54,545 bases of DNA. It comes from a virus. Shown here in pieces: positions 1 to 9,488 of this stretch (within the stretch, counting starts at the first letter, position 1; each line of letters begins with the position of its first letter). Location of the stretch: positions 1-54,545 of the IMG/VR virus record IMGVR_UViG_3300005528_000072; one strand, written 5' to 3'. The translations under genes and the position numbers were made by a program. The notes beneath the pieces were generated by a model that was given only the letters and a program-made list of their open reading frames with translations, was not told the DNA's origin and searched no databases.

Positions 1-2
1 TC

Positions 3-98
3 TGAAAAATTGTAGATTACCTGATTCGTGTTCAGATTCGTAATGAGAACGAATCTCTCTCTTTGAATGATTTGATTAAATACAATCGTTCTGCTTGA
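3..98 (+). other. possible 3' remnant of a rightward gene at the left edge
   Basis: One plus frame reads about 30 protein-like residues (beginning KIVDYLIRVQ) and stops at 96-98. A TGA at 3-5 lies directly upstream in the same frame, so it is not simply the open end of a gene entering the window. It may be a decayed or frameshifted tail of a neighbouring gene, or chance. I do not recognise it. A weak AT-rich hairpin follows at 154-175. Confidence 0.15.
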
Positions 99-153
99 CG
101 GTGTGAACGAGAAGTATGTATCAGATAATACTTTTCTAGCCATTTCGACTCCA

Positions 154-179
154 AATAATTGGGTAATTGATTATTTTTT
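154..179 (+). terminator. weak AT-rich hairpin with T tract between convergent ends
   Basis: AATAATT and AATTGATTATT can pair around a GGGT loop with one bulge, and a run of T follows on the plus strand. It lies between whatever ends on the plus strand to the left and the minus-strand gene that stops at 202. The stem has almost no G-C pairs, so termination is uncertain. Confidence 0.25.
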
Positions 180-201
180 AAAATCTCTACTATTTAGTCT
201 T

Positions 202-684
202 TTATTCGCCAATCATAATATCGATTGGTCGGTAAGGATAAGTTCTCTGAACGGTATTTGCGATGCCAGGAACGACTCTTATTTGAATTGTTGACCCGTT
301 CGGTACGGGTTCGGAGAAACGAATTGTACCATCACTGTCTAACATATAACCACCATCGGGGGCATATATGTTAGTTATCCAAGTGTTTGAACCATAGGTG
401 TTCGCATAAGGTTTCTGTATTGTACCATTTACAATTATCATCAAACTTGACGGATCTCTGACAGATACATTTGTTGTGTTATATCTTAATGGAAAATTTA
501 ATGTATTTCCATCTGCCAGATATGATATATCATCTAAGTCGTAATTAGGTAAAGTATCCGCTGAGATATTTTCTACAGTGATGGCAGCATTGGCAATTTT
601 GGTGTTTGTAACGGCATAATCTGCTATCTTGACAGTTGTTACTGCACTGTTTGCTATTCTAGCGGAACCTATTGTTTGTAACAT
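202..684 (-). CDS. short tail-fibre module protein
   Basis: 160 aa, predicted virion fibre component. Residues 1-45 hold short repeats of the form SAVTTVKIADYAVTNTKIA, a trimeric beta-repeat pattern common in phage fibres. Residues 50-150 form one copy of a roughly 75-residue beta module (an aromatic near the start, then VNGTIQKP, then a hydrophobic strand with PVPNGSTIQIRV). The same module occurs three times at the C-terminus of the adjacent 1820-aa fibre and once each in the 190-aa and 172-aa fibre proteins. The gene follows the giant fibre by 3 nt and is the last in the fibre operon. Exact function is not known; a distal fibre or accessory tip is inferred. Confidence 0.75.
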   Translation of the reverse strand: MLQTIGSARIANSAVTTVKIADYAVTNTKIANAAITVENISADTLPNYDLDDISYLADGNTLNFPLRYNTTNVSVRDPSSLMIIVNGTIQKPYANTYGSNTWITNIYAPDGGYMLDSDGTIRFSEPVPNGSTIQIRVVPGIANTVQRTYPYRPIDIMIGE

Positions 685-687
685 TTG

Positions 688-3600
688 TTATCCTCCAAAT
701 ACAAGAGCCATAGCAATTGCCTTCCCAGTAGATGCGGCAGTATTTGCTTGAATAAATGCTGCGTTTGCTTGTATGAAAGCGGCATTAGCTGTAATAAACG
801 AAGCGTTGACTGTATTTGAAACTGTATTCAATGTAGCATTAGCACTTGCCTGAACATTTGCAATTGCAATATTTGCTGTATTAGAAATGTTATTCGCTAC
901 ATTACTTGAATTGTATATCAGATTGTATAACTGAGTGTCAAGTTTGGCTAAACTAATCGAACCATCTGGTGTGATGAAAGCATTTGCTGTCGTGTACATT
1001 GTAATGACACGAACTAATTCACCATTAGCAGGAGCACCGTCAAAAGTAATTGTTTGTTGAATATTATTGACTGTGTATGATGTAATTGGTTGAATAACAC
1101 CATCAACAGAAACGATCAACACTTCACGTGCTTGTGGTAAAAATCCTAAGTTAAATGTCGTGAAGTTACCATTCGCAACTGTTTCGAATGTTGATACTGA
1201 AACATTTGAACTGACATATTGAACAAAGTATGGATTAACTTTGTCATATCCAACTACACGAATATTTTCTCCGTTGCCAGGAGCGGTAATAAACGTAATG
1301 TTATTTGTTGATGGATTTACAGTATATGCGTCTTCGGGTTGTAAAATACCACCAATTGAAACAAAGATGGCGTTGCCAGATTCCGGTCTAAATCCTAAAT
1401 TAAAGCCCTGCGTTACACCATCACCAATACCATTATACGAAACAACAATGGCACCAGCAGAGTTCGCAACATCAAGAGTATAAAGATTTACATTATTGAA
1501 TCCTGCTACACGAACAGATTCTCCAGCAGGTGGAGGCTCATTGAATGAGATCGAACTGTTCGAACGATTTACTTCATAATCAGCAAGTTCAGTTTGTACA
1601 ATACCACCAATTGAAACAATTACTGCTGTATTTGATGTTGGTGTAAACCCTAAAGCATATGTAGAAACAGCACCATTTGATGTTGTAGAGAAACTTCTAA
1701 CTTCAGCATTAGCACCAGTATTTGCTTTATCAAAAGCGGCATTGGCTTGCAAGAATGCCGCATTGGCAGTATTAAACGCTGGTTGTACTTGTGGTGCTAC
1801 ATTGTTTGCCGAAGCAAAAGCGGCATTAGCATGATCGAATGCTGCGTTAGCCTGCGTTGATGTTGCGTTAGCTACGATAAATGATGCGTTTGCCTGATTG
1901 TAAGAAGCATTCGCCTGAATAAAGCCACTATTCGCATGGAAAAATGCTGAGTTTGCTTGTGTAAAGCCAGAGTTCGCATGATTAAATCCAGCATTTGCTT
2001 GAATTGTCGTAGCATTGGCAACAATAAATGCCGCATTCGCATAGTCACCTGATGTTACTGCTTTACCGTCGGCGGTGTTTGCTGCCACATATCCAGCATT
2101 TGCGTGATGGAAAGCAGACTGTGCGTGAAGAATACTAGCATTGGCTTGAATAAATGCCGCATTAGCGGTATGAAACGCCGGCTGAACTTGCGGAAACACA
2201 TTATTAGCAGCAGCAAAAGCAGCGTTCGCATGAACATATGCACCATTAGCATATACTCCCGCCGATGTAGCATTTGAATCAGCATTGTTTGCTTTGTCGA
2301 ACGAAGCGTTGGCGTGTATAAATGCCGCATTTGCTTGTATGAAAGCAGCATTAGCTGTATCATATGCTGGTTGTATTTGTGGTGCTACATTGTTCGCAGC
2401 AGCAAACGCAGAGTTGGCATAAGATCCAGCTGACAAAGCATTCGCATCAGCATTGTTGGCTTTACCAAACGCAGCATTCGCATGAATGAATCCACTGTTA
2501 GCATATGAACCGGCAGACAGCGCATTTATATCGGCAGTGTTTGCTTTATCGAACGAAGCATTGACATGAATAAATGCCGCATTTGCTTGAATGAATGCCG
2601 CATTTGCTTGAATGAATGCCGCATTAGCAGTGTTGAATGCTGGCTGTACTTGTGGTGCTACATTATTTGCCGAAGCAAAAGCAGCATTAGCATGGTCGAA
2701 TGATGCGTTGGCTTGAATGAATGCTGAATTTGCTGTGTTGAATGCTGGTTGTACTTGTGGTGCTACGTTATTTGCTGAAGCAAAAGCAGCATTAGCATGA
2801 TCAAACGCAGAGTTAGCATATGAGCCAGCAGACAAAGCATTTGAATCGGCAGTGTTTGCTTTTACAAATGATGCGTTAGCATGAATAAACGCAGCATTAG
2901 CAGTATCGTATGACGGTTGAACTTGTGGTGCTACATTGTTCGCAGCAGCAAACGCAGCATTGGCGTGATTAAAAGATGCGTTGGCTTGTATAAATCCAGA
3001 ATTTGCGATTATGAACGAAGCATTCGCATATTGACCAGTAGCATTTTGAGACACATAAGCGGCATTGGCATGAGCATATGATGAGTTCGCTTGAATGAAG
3101 CCAGAATTTGCATGTTTGAAACTTGCAATTGCTAAGTTTTCTGCAATGTTCGCAGTCGCAAATCCTGCTTTAGCAAGTTCATTAGTGCTGTTTGCAAGAT
3201 TCGCACCAATAGGATAAAATTCTTTTTCGTATGCTTCAAAAGTGTTATATACTAACCAACTGTTCGCAGTTTTATTCGCAAGAAGAATATGACCAGGTTC
3301 ACCAGTGCCTTCGTATGCTAACCATTCATTGACAGTTTCATCCCAAAGAATGTATGCGTTAGGTGAGTCGCCACGATTGACAATGATCGCAGCATTGAGT
3401 GATGGTGTACCAACAACATTGGCACTCAGAATTACATTGTTACCACCAATAAACAATTGATCTGTAGTAATTGTTTGAGCATTACTAACTACCAGATTGC
3501 CTGTAATGGTCAGATTACCTGTGAACAAACCATCACCAGCAACGTGTAGGTTTGCTTGTGGGCTGTCTGTATCAATACCTAAACGGTCATTGACATAATC

Positions 3601-6150
3601 CCAATACAGTTTAGTAGGATCTTGGTCAATAGCACCATTGCGACCAAACAGAATAGCACCGTTTGTTTTATTCTTGCCTTCCATCAAATGAGAATAGACA
3701 AGAATCGAACCGTCTGTTACATCAGACAGAGTGACATAACCAATTGCCATTGGCACACTTGGTGTTGCTGGTGGAGTTGTTTGATATTCACCTGGTGTAT
3801 CGGACAAGAACAACTCTTGACCAGCAGTCAATAACGAAGTGTTAAGTCCTCTTATTTTACCATGTATCGTTACATAACCATAATCATTATTTGCAATCGT
3901 AGTAGAAGTAACACCAACAACTTCAGCATTCTCAGCAAGAGTTGCCGAAGCAAGAGCAACAGCGGGGAAACCATTTGCCGATGCGTCACCACCTATACGA
4001 GCAACTTTACCTCTGGCAATTGTAGTACCAGAATTATTCCATACACGAATTACTGTTTCTTGACCAAGTTGAATCGTATTATCAGATTCGTTGTTATATG
4101 CTAAAGTCTTCTGATCGTTTTCGTAAAAAATACGACCTTCGTTTCTTGGTGGTATAGAAGATGAAGTGTTTAAATCAATATACGAACCAACAAATACATT
4201 TTGTGTTGTTAGATTAGCATTAATTGTAACATTAGCGGTAACTGTGCCACCAAGATTTGCATTTAACGAATTGTTGGCACGAATGAATGCCGCATTCGCA
4301 TATTGACCTGTAGCATTCTGTGAAATATAAGCAGCATTAGCATGATCAAACGCAGCATTGGTTTTTATGAAGCTCGAATTGGCATGAATGAATGCGGCAT
4401 TCGCATATTGACCAGTAGCATTCTGTGAAAGATATGCTGCATTTGCATGGTCAAAAGCAGCATTTGTTTTTATAAATGCACTATTGGCTTGAATATATGC
4501 ACCATTAGCAGCAGCAAAAGCACCATTAGCATTTGCGAAAGCAGCATTGGCTGAAGCAAAAGCACCATTGGCATTTGCAAAAGCATATGATGTGTAGACA
4601 TACATGTCTACTGTACCGTTTGCGCCAAAGAAATAATTTGAAAAGATAGCATTAGCACCCGTAATACTACCGTTTGAACCTGTTGTTGTCAGTGTGTTCG
4701 ATGTAACATTACCAACAATAGTAACATCACCAGTAACTTGACCACCAACGTTTGCGTTTAGTGAATTATTGGCACGAATAAATGCAGCGTTGGCTGTGTT
4801 GAATGCCGCATTCGCTGAAGCAAAAGCACCGTTGGCATTCGCAAAGGCAGCGTTGGCTCTAGCAAAAGCACCATTCGCATTTGCAAAAGCAGCATTCGCA
4901 TGATGAAAGCTAGAATTGACATGTATAAAACTTGAATTCGCTTGTATAAATGCCGCATTGGCGGTGTTGAATGCTGGTTGTACCTGTGGTGCTACATTAT
5001 TTGCCGAAGCAAAAGCAGCATTAGCATGATCAAACGCCGCATTAGTTTTTATGAATCCAGAATTTGCTTGAATGTATGCAGCATTCGCTGAAGCAAAAGC
5101 GCCATTCGCATTTGCAAAAGCAGCATTGGCTGAAGCAAAAGCACCGTTGGCATTTGCGAAAGCAGCATTCGCATGAAAGAATGCAGAGTTGGCTTGTACA
5201 AATCCAGAGTTTGCTCTTATGCCAGTTGTGTTTTGACTTGCGTATGCGGCATTTGCGTGAATGAATGCGGAGTTAGTAGTAGCAAATGTACTATTGGCAT
5301 TTACAAAAGCAGCATTCGCATGATGATATGCTGAGTTGGCTTGAATGAATCCAGAGTTCGCATAATTACCAGATGCGTTTTGAAACTGAAATGCCGAGTT
5401 AGCATGAATGTATGCTGCGTTGGCTTGTTCATATGCCGAGTTTGCTCTAATACCGCTTGTGTTTTGACTTGTATATGCGGCATTCGCATGTAGATACGCA
5501 GCATTCGCATGAAAGAACGAAGAATTAGCTTGTGTAAATCCAGAATTTGCTTGATCAAAAGAATAATTAGCATGTAAGAATGCCGAGTTTGCTTGTACGA
5601 AAGCTGAGTTAGCATACGATGCTGTCGCTGAACCACCCAGATCATCATAGTTTACGCCATCATTCGTAAATGTCCATTTGTTGTCAGTTTCATTCCACAA
5701 CAAATAAACATTCGGTTGTGCGCCACGATCAATTTCAATACCAGCATTCATTGTCGGTTGACCCGACTGACTAATCGCTGTATTCAGTGTGATAATATTA
5801 TCACCGATCAATACGACAGGTACATTGGCACCAATCGAACCACCAACGATATTCAGATTACCTTGAATCAGAACATCACCAGTAATTGTGCCACCAGAGT
5901 TGGCGTTTAGCGAATTGTTAGCACGAATTGAAGCAGCATTTGCTGTACGAAATGCTATATTAGCTTGTTCATATGATGTAAGTCCACGAAGATATGAATC
6001 ATGTCCACCAATAGGAATAGCACCTGTTTCCGCTGGTGAACCAATGAATAATGTGTTACTACTATACGAATACGCTGGTTCACCAATGTTGAGTGATACA
6101 GGTGTATTTGTTGTTAGCGAACGCTTTATTTGAATTGATGTATTTGACAT
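688..6150 (-). CDS. giant heptad-repeat tail fibre (1820 aa)
   Basis: Probable long tail-fibre shaft. Residues 1-160 form an N-terminal domain (SIQIKRSLTTNTPVSLNIGE, then a beta domain with LWNETDNKW) of the type found in marine T4-like phage fibres, likely for baseplate or fibre attachment. About 175-630 and 990-1480 are long runs of a seven-residue repeat, ANxxFxx (examples ANAAFIQ, ANSGFIH). Aromatic and Ala positions alternate 3-4, which fits a trimeric coiled coil. Spacers of the type NNVAPQVQPAFNT recur. A non-repetitive domain occupies about 635-990. The C-terminus carries three tandem copies of a beta module (core IVSIGGIVQ). The upstream sequence has TATAA running straight into the ATG and no clear Shine-Dalgarno. 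Confidence 0.85.
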   Translation of the reverse strand: MSNTSIQIKRSLTTNTPVSLNIGEPAYSYSSNTLFIGSPAETGAIPIGGHDSYLRGLTSYEQANIAFRTANAASIRANNSLNANSGGTITGDVLIQGNLNIVGGSIGANVPVVLIGDNIITLNTAISQSGQPTMNAGIEIDRGAQPNVYLLWNETDNKWTFTNDGVNYDDLGGSATASYANSAFVQANSAFLHANYSFDQANSGFTQANSSFFHANAAYLHANAAYTSQNTSGIRANSAYEQANAAYIHANSAFQFQNASGNYANSGFIQANSAYHHANAAFVNANSTFATTNSAFIHANAAYASQNTTGIRANSGFVQANSAFFHANAAFANANGAFASANAAFANANGAFASANAAYIQANSGFIKTNAAFDHANAAFASANNVAPQVQPAFNTANAAFIQANSSFIHVNSSFHHANAAFANANGAFARANAAFANANGAFASANAAFNTANAAFIRANNSLNANVGGQVTGDVTIVGNVTSNTLTTTGSNGSITGANAIFSNYFFGANGTVDMYVYTSYAFANANGAFASANAAFANANGAFAAANGAYIQANSAFIKTNAAFDHANAAYLSQNATGQYANAAFIHANSSFIKTNAAFDHANAAYISQNATGQYANAAFIRANNSLNANLGGTVTANVTINANLTTQNVFVGSYIDLNTSSSIPPRNEGRIFYENDQKTLAYNNESDNTIQLGQETVIRVWNNSGTTIARGKVARIGGDASANGFPAVALASATLAENAEVVGVTSTTIANNDYGYVTIHGKIRGLNTSLLTAGQELFLSDTPGEYQTTPPATPSVPMAIGYVTLSDVTDGSILVYSHLMEGKNKTNGAILFGRNGAIDQDPTKLYWDYVNDRLGIDTDSPQANLHVAGDGLFTGNLTITGNLVVSNAQTITTDQLFIGGNNVILSANVVGTPSLNAAIIVNRGDSPNAYILWDETVNEWLAYEGTGEPGHILLANKTANSWLVYNTFEAYEKEFYPIGANLANSTNELAKAGFATANIAENLAIASFKHANSGFIQANSSYAHANAAYVSQNATGQYANASFIIANSGFIQANASFNHANAAFAAANNVAPQVQPSYDTANAAFIHANASFVKANTADSNALSAGSYANSAFDHANAAFASANNVAPQVQPAFNTANSAFIQANASFDHANAAFASANNVAPQVQPAFNTANAAFIQANAAFIQANAAFIHVNASFDKANTADINALSAGSYANSGFIHANAAFGKANNADANALSAGSYANSAFAAANNVAPQIQPAYDTANAAFIQANAAFIHANASFDKANNADSNATSAGVYANGAYVHANAAFAAANNVFPQVQPAFHTANAAFIQANASILHAQSAFHHANAGYVAANTADGKAVTSGDYANAAFIVANATTIQANAGFNHANSGFTQANSAFFHANSGFIQANASYNQANASFIVANATSTQANAAFDHANAAFASANNVAPQVQPAFNTANAAFLQANAAFDKANTGANAEVRSFSTTSNGAVSTYALGFTPTSNTAVIVSIGGIVQTELADYEVNRSNSSISFNEPPPAGESVRVAGFNNVNLYTLDVANSAGAIVVSYNGIGDGVTQGFNLGFRPESGNAIFVSIGGILQPEDAYTVNPSTNNITFITAPGNGENIRVVGYDKVNPYFVQYVSSNVSVSTFETVANGNFTTFNLGFLPQAREVLIVSVDGVIQPITSYTVNNIQQTITFDGAPANGELVRVITMYTTANAFITPDGSISLAKLDTQLYNLIYNSSNVANNISNTANIAIANVQASANATLNTVSNTVNASFITANAAFIQANAAFIQANTAASTGKAIAMALVFGG
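1700..5630 (-). repeat. degenerate 21-bp (7-codon) repeat arrays in the giant fibre
   Basis: On the plus strand, motifs such as gcattagcatg, gcattcgcatga and gcagcattggc recur every 21 bp across two arrays, about 1700-3160 and 4270-5630. Longer near-identical blocks, such as the segment encoding NNVAPQVQPAF, occur about nine times. Codons vary between copies although the peptide is conserved, so selection acts on the heptad while DNA drift lowers recombination between copies. This is a coding repeat and not a CRISPR array. Confidence 0.9.
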
Positions 6151-6159
6151 TTATAATTC

Positions 6160-6411
6160 TTAGAATAATCCGCCGTCAAGATTTCCTAAAACGGTAGTAG
6201 CAATTTTCATTTCAAAACGATTGTTTGCTGAGTCAAACACTAAAGAATATCCATCTTGAACGCCTTCTGTGGACACATCATTTATTTCTGCCAATGTTAC
6301 ATTTGGTTTTGGTTTAAAGTTCGGTGATGTAAGTGTTGCTCTATTCGGTTGAAAAACTGTAACAGAACCTAAGTTAGGTTGACCAACCGTAACTGGACCT
6401 AAATCTGGCAT
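6160..6411 (-). CDS. small fibre-region protein, function unknown
   Basis: 83 aa. The N-terminus has three short tandem phrases (GPVTVGQPNL, GSVTVFQPNR and a relaxed third), and the C-terminus reads GYSLVFDSANNRFEMKIATT, a motif often seen at the end of fibre modules in marine T4-like phages. It lies 3 nt after the TTG-started 111-aa gene and 9 nt before the giant fibre, so it is co-transcribed with them. It may be a fibre connector or collar. No enzyme motif is seen. Confidence 0.65.
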   Translation of the reverse strand: MPDLGPVTVGQPNLGSVTVFQPNRATLTSPNFKPKPNVTLAEINDVSTEGVQDGYSLVFDSANNRFEMKIATTVLGNLDGGLF

Positions 6412-6414
6412 GAA

Positions 6415-6750
6415 TTACCTCGTAACTGATGGAAGAACAACAGCAGTGCCTTCTACTACACGTGTCACAGAATTGTCAGTCGAGTTTCTGATAATCAAAT
6501 CATAAACATAGCGACCAGGAGTTAAGTTTGATGTGTTCGCAGCAGTCATTGAAAGTGTGATTTGACCGTTAGCATTCCCAGTAATGATCGCTGTGAGTGT
6601 GTTTGCTGATGAAGAATAATAAGATTTGCGTAATTGAGCAGAAGCAGAATAAGTTGTGAGATTTACGGAGTCACCTTGTACATCATTTACAGTGACAGTT
6701 GATGTGAGGTTTGCACCTTGCTCAATAGTGATTTCTACGTATGCCGCCAA
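6415..6750 (-). CDS. beta-rich virion protein, TTG start
   Basis: 111 aa. The sequence (VEITIEQGANLTSTVTVND, then TPGRYVYDLIIRN) fits a small Ig-like or beta-sandwich protein of the sort encoded beside fibre genes in cyanophages and pelagiphages. The start is TTG at 6750: a strong AAGGAGA lies 6 nt upstream and there is no ATG at the conserved N-terminus. It is the first gene after the terminator at 6795-6820 and has its own late promoter box at 6771-6778, so it opens the transcription unit that includes the giant fibre. Confidence 0.7.
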   Translation of the reverse strand: MAAYVEITIEQGANLTSTVTVNDVQGDSVNLTTYSASAQLRKSYYSSSANTLTAIITGNANGQITLSMTAANTSNLTPGRYVYDLIIRNSTDNSVTRVVEGTAVVLPSVTR

Positions 6751-6770
6751 GATTGTCTCCTTCTAATCGT

Positions 6771-6778
6771 CTATTTAG
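6771..6778 (-). promoter_or_regulatory. T4-type late promoter box (CTAAATAG)
   Basis: On the minus strand CTAAATAG lies 21 nt before the TTG start and between the upstream terminator and the gene. T4-like phages use NATAAATA-like -10 boxes read by the gp55/gp33 late machinery; CTAAATA is an accepted variant in marine relatives. Position and spacing fit a promoter for the giant-fibre unit. Confidence 0.6.
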
Positions 6779-6793
6779 TCAATCTTGGAAGCG

Positions 6794-6820
6794 TAAAAAA
6801 ACCCCCACATATGTGGGGGT
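6794..6820 (-). terminator. rho-independent terminator
   Basis: A perfect 20-bp palindrome, acccccacatatgtgggggt, lies at 6801-6820. On the minus strand it is followed directly by a run of T (complement of the A run at 6795-6800). It ends the 126-aa gene's transcript 21 nt after its stop codon and separates it from the fibre unit. Confidence 0.9.
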
Positions 6821-6841
6821 TCTATTATTTAAAAATATAAT

Positions 6842-7222
6842 CTATTCTTCTGTAGGTGGGGAAACAGGATCGGGAGCAGGATCCCAAACACCATCAGTTT
6901 CGTTCCAAACATAGTTACCATCGGGTTTTGGCACAGGCGCTACCCAATCGGCTGTTCCTAAATCAAGTGTCCAAGATGGAAATGGTGAAGGGGGAATAAA
7001 AGCATCAGCACCTTCATGGTAAATCATTCCTTGACCAGCATATCTTTTACGAAAATTGCCGTTATAACTTGTTTGTACCCAACGACCACCAAAAAGTCTT
7101 TCACAAAATGCGGCACCAATAGATTCTTTTTCAGTGCCGTTTGGTGTAGATGTATCTCTGTTATCAACAACGATAACACGAAGAACTACATTATTATGAT
7201 CTAATTCGGCAAAGTGTGCCAT
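6842..7222 (-). CDS. conserved fibre-associated protein with W-rich C-terminal motif
   Basis: 126 aa. It has the conserved layout of a family found beside tail fibres in marine T4-like phages: MAHFAELD start, VIVVDN strand, AFCERLFGG, QTSYNGNFRKRYAG, FIPPSPFPSW, and a C-terminal VPKPDGNYVWNETDGVW. The W-ET-W tail recurs in the giant fibre and in the 138-aa protein at 53907. Role unknown: structural accessory or fibre-assembly factor. The Pro-rich, acidic last 15 residues are probably disordered. A terminator follows. Confidence 0.7.
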   Translation of the reverse strand: MAHFAELDHNNVVLRVIVVDNRDTSTPNGTEKESIGAAFCERLFGGRWVQTSYNGNFRKRYAGQGMIYHEGADAFIPPSPFPSWTLDLGTADWVAPVPKPDGNYVWNETDGVWDPAPDPVSPPTEE

Positions 7223-7240
7223 TTTATCTCCTTGTAACTT

Positions 7241-7492
7241 TCATTTTAATTGTTCAGACAATACTTTTTCTTGTATACCAAATTCTTTAAGTTGATCGTC
7301 ACGCCACTGTGTATCTATGGAATCTTCTAATTGCTTTAGTTTTTCCATACACTCTTTTACTTCTTCCATAGTTGGGCATGGTCTAGGATCATCCCATTTG
7401 CTAAAACCCATATTACTTATTTCCCAAGTTGCGCCTGGTCGTAATAAATGAACTGCTGTATCTATTCCATATAATTGATATATTTTTTCCAT
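7241..7492 (-). CDS. small conserved phage protein, function unknown
   Basis: 83 aa from the ATG at 7492, beginning MEKIYQLYGID. The GTG two codons upstream overlaps the GGAG Shine-Dalgarno, so ATG is the better start. It contains VHLLRPGATWEIS and WDDPRPCPTMEEVKE, which I recognise as a recurrent small protein beside fibre genes of cyanophage-type myoviruses. The second half is charged and helical. It lies between the adhesin and the 126-aa accessory gene, in the same operon. Function unknown; a fibre accessory is inferred from position. Confidence 0.65.
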   Translation of the reverse strand: MEKIYQLYGIDTAVHLLRPGATWEISNMGFSKWDDPRPCPTMEEVKECMEKLKQLEDSIDTQWRDDQLKEFGIQEKVLSEQLK

Positions 7493-7511
7493 AATCACTC
7501 CAAATAACTAA

Positions 7512-9461
7512 TTAGCCAACAACTTTAATAATAACGATTCCTGATCCACCGGCCCCAGAATTGAAAAAGGTTGCGGGGTTGTTGCAATGTCCACCGCCAC
7601 CACCACCGCCACCGGTATTCACTGTGCCAGCAGCACCAATTTTTCCTGCGGGTGCTGTGCCGGCAGCAGGAGGTGGTCCGCCACCAGCACCACCGCCACC
7701 AGCCCCACCAGATGACCCACCGGGACCAAATCCGCCACCACCACCACCGCCAGCATAACTCGTCGAAACTCCAGTAATTGAAGAAGCAACACCCTCACCA
7801 CCATTGCCACCAGCACGTGGTACAGCCGAAGTTCCTGCTGCCCCGTTAGCACTTGCGCCTCCACCACCTGCGCCGGAGTTTGCGTTTGGTGTCGTTATAC
7901 CAGCACCACCGCCAAATCCTTGCGCTGGCGTCACGTTTGGTATATTACCCTGTCCAATCGCTAATGTGTTATTAGCAAATCCAACGCCATATGTGCCGGC
8001 TCCACCACCACCCGATCCACCATTTGCTGCTGCGTAAGCACTGCCTGGGTGACTGAAACAAATAGCTCCCGACCCTCTTCCACCACCAGCAGCAGAAATT
8101 TGATTTGGTGTGGTTCCAAAACTGGAATTTGTGCCATTAGACCCTTGTGTTATTGCGGTTGGACTGGTCCCCGAATTGCGATTACCACCACCACCAACAA
8201 TAATAGGATATACTTGCCCAGGAGTGACTGGATAGTTTGTACCAATGCGTACTCCACCAGCGCCACCACCGCCACCAATTAGATAATTGACACCACCACC
8301 TGGGTTTCCTGTAGATGCTCCTGCTCCGCCACCTCCACCACCAGCAACGACAAGATAATCAATCAATGTGGCGCCAGTTGGTGCTGTCCAATTAGTCGAT
8401 GTTTTGAAAGTGTAAGTAGTTTCACTTGCAGGTTGTACATAACGAATGATGACGATACCTGAACCACCAGCACCTCCGAATGTGGCGCCACTCAAAGGGG
8501 ATACAAGATTTGCGCCGCCACCACCGCCGCCACCAGTGTTTGCTGTGCCATTTTGCCCATTTGCTCGTAATGCTGCACACCAGCCAGGGGCATTAGGGTG
8601 TGGATTTCCACCTCTACCCCCACCACCAGCGCCTCCTGCTCCAGCAGTACCCAAAACTTGTGGAGTACCCCCCGTACATGAGTAAGTAGCCCCACCACCA
8701 CCACCAGCATAAGTAGTAGATATTCCAGATATTGAACTTGCTATGCCTACGCCACCCATACCTGCTGAACTTGTGTTCCCAGTGCTGCCATTTGCACCAG
8801 CACCACCACCACCACCGGCTCGACCATTTACTCCTGGGGTAAAACCAGCACCACCACCAAACCCCTGAGCAGGAGTTACATTAGGAAGATTACCTTGACC
8901 ACCAGGAGTAACACCAAGTGGACTTGTTGACGCTGTTCCTCCCCCCCCTGATCCACCTATTCCGGCATAACCCAAAGTGGGGGCAGCTGGTCCGTGTGTC
9001 CTACCCCCCATCCCACCACCTGTCGCATCAACACTGTTTGGAGAATTACCAAAAGAACTATTACTACCATTTGCAGCAGGAGTTGCTCTAACGGAATCAG
9101 CAGTGCCCCCACCACCAACAGTTATAGTATAATCAACACCTGGAGTAACACTCATGTTAGTGCCTAAGCGAAAACCACCGGCCCCACCCCCACCACCAGC
9201 AATAAAGTTAGTGCCACTACAAGCAGCACCACCACCACCGCCACCGCCAACAACAAGATAATCAACAGAAGTAACGCCAGGCGGTGCTGTCCAAACACCA
9301 GAACCAGTAAATGTCAAAACAGTAGTGAGAAGATTTTGTGGCCATTTACCAGCAGCAATATAGTTCATTGCTTCTGATACAGTAAAGACGCCGCTTGTAC
9401 CAGAAGTCGCAACTGAAATAGGTAGGGCTCTTACCAAACCACCTGAATAACGTCTAGTCAT
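7512..9461 (-). CDS. glycine-rich tail adhesin (649 aa)
   Basis: Likely receptor-binding adhesin. After a 45-residue N-terminal segment (MTRRYSGGLVRALPISV) it contains two copies of a glycine-rich domain, about 47-345 and 350-649. Each begins with a strand of type FTGSGVWTAPPGVTSVDYLV, runs through poly-Gly blocks (up to eight G in a row) with GAGGFRLGTN and YTITVGGGG, and ends GGSGIVIIRYV or GGSGIVIIKVV. Such poly-Gly bundles match the Gly-rich adhesin logic of T-even gp38 and of marine phage fibres. Proline-rich open frames on the other strand are shadows of the Gly codons. Tandem duplication of the domain would ease swapping of binding loops. A second adhesin of this type ends at 54349. 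Confidence 0.8.
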   Translation of the reverse strand: MTRRYSGGLVRALPISVATSGTSGVFTVSEAMNYIAAGKWPQNLLTTVLTFTGSGVWTAPPGVTSVDYLVVGGGGGGGAACSGTNFIAGGGGGAGGFRLGTNMSVTPGVDYTITVGGGGTADSVRATPAANGSNSSFGNSPNSVDATGGGMGGRTHGPAAPTLGYAGIGGSGGGGTASTSPLGVTPGGQGNLPNVTPAQGFGGGAGFTPGVNGRAGGGGGAGANGSTGNTSSAGMGGVGIASSISGISTTYAGGGGGATYSCTGGTPQVLGTAGAGGAGGGGRGGNPHPNAPGWCAALRANGQNGTANTGGGGGGGANLVSPLSGATFGGAGGSGIVIIRYVQPASETTYTFKTSTNWTAPTGATLIDYLVVAGGGGGGAGASTGNPGGGVNYLIGGGGGAGGVRIGTNYPVTPGQVYPIIVGGGGNRNSGTSPTAITQGSNGTNSSFGTTPNQISAAGGGRGSGAICFSHPGSAYAAANGGSGGGGAGTYGVGFANNTLAIGQGNIPNVTPAQGFGGGAGITTPNANSGAGGGGASANGAAGTSAVPRAGGNGGEGVASSITGVSTSYAGGGGGGGFGPGGSSGGAGGGGAGGGPPPAAGTAPAGKIGAAGTVNTGGGGGGGGHCNNPATFFNSGAGGSGIVIIKVVG

Positions 9462-9488
9462 TAAAAATTCCTCTCTTGATGCTCTGAA

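Noticed and set aside
103-294. 63-aa GTG-started frame near the left edge
   Set aside because: It overlaps the conserved end of the minus-strand fibre gene, has no ribosome site and no recognisable sequence.
1700-5630. CRISPR-like regular repeat
   Set aside because: Units are 21 bp without unique spacers, run in frame through a gene and vary at synonymous sites.
2055-5648. Several Met/Leu-rich or Ser/Ala-rich frames opposite or out of frame with the giant fibre
   Set aside because: Artefacts of the 21-bp coding repeat, which keeps other frames open.
7561-8685. Proline-rich and histidine-rich frames opposite the Gly-rich adhesin
   Set aside because: They are complements of poly-Gly codons and overlap a clear minus-strand gene.
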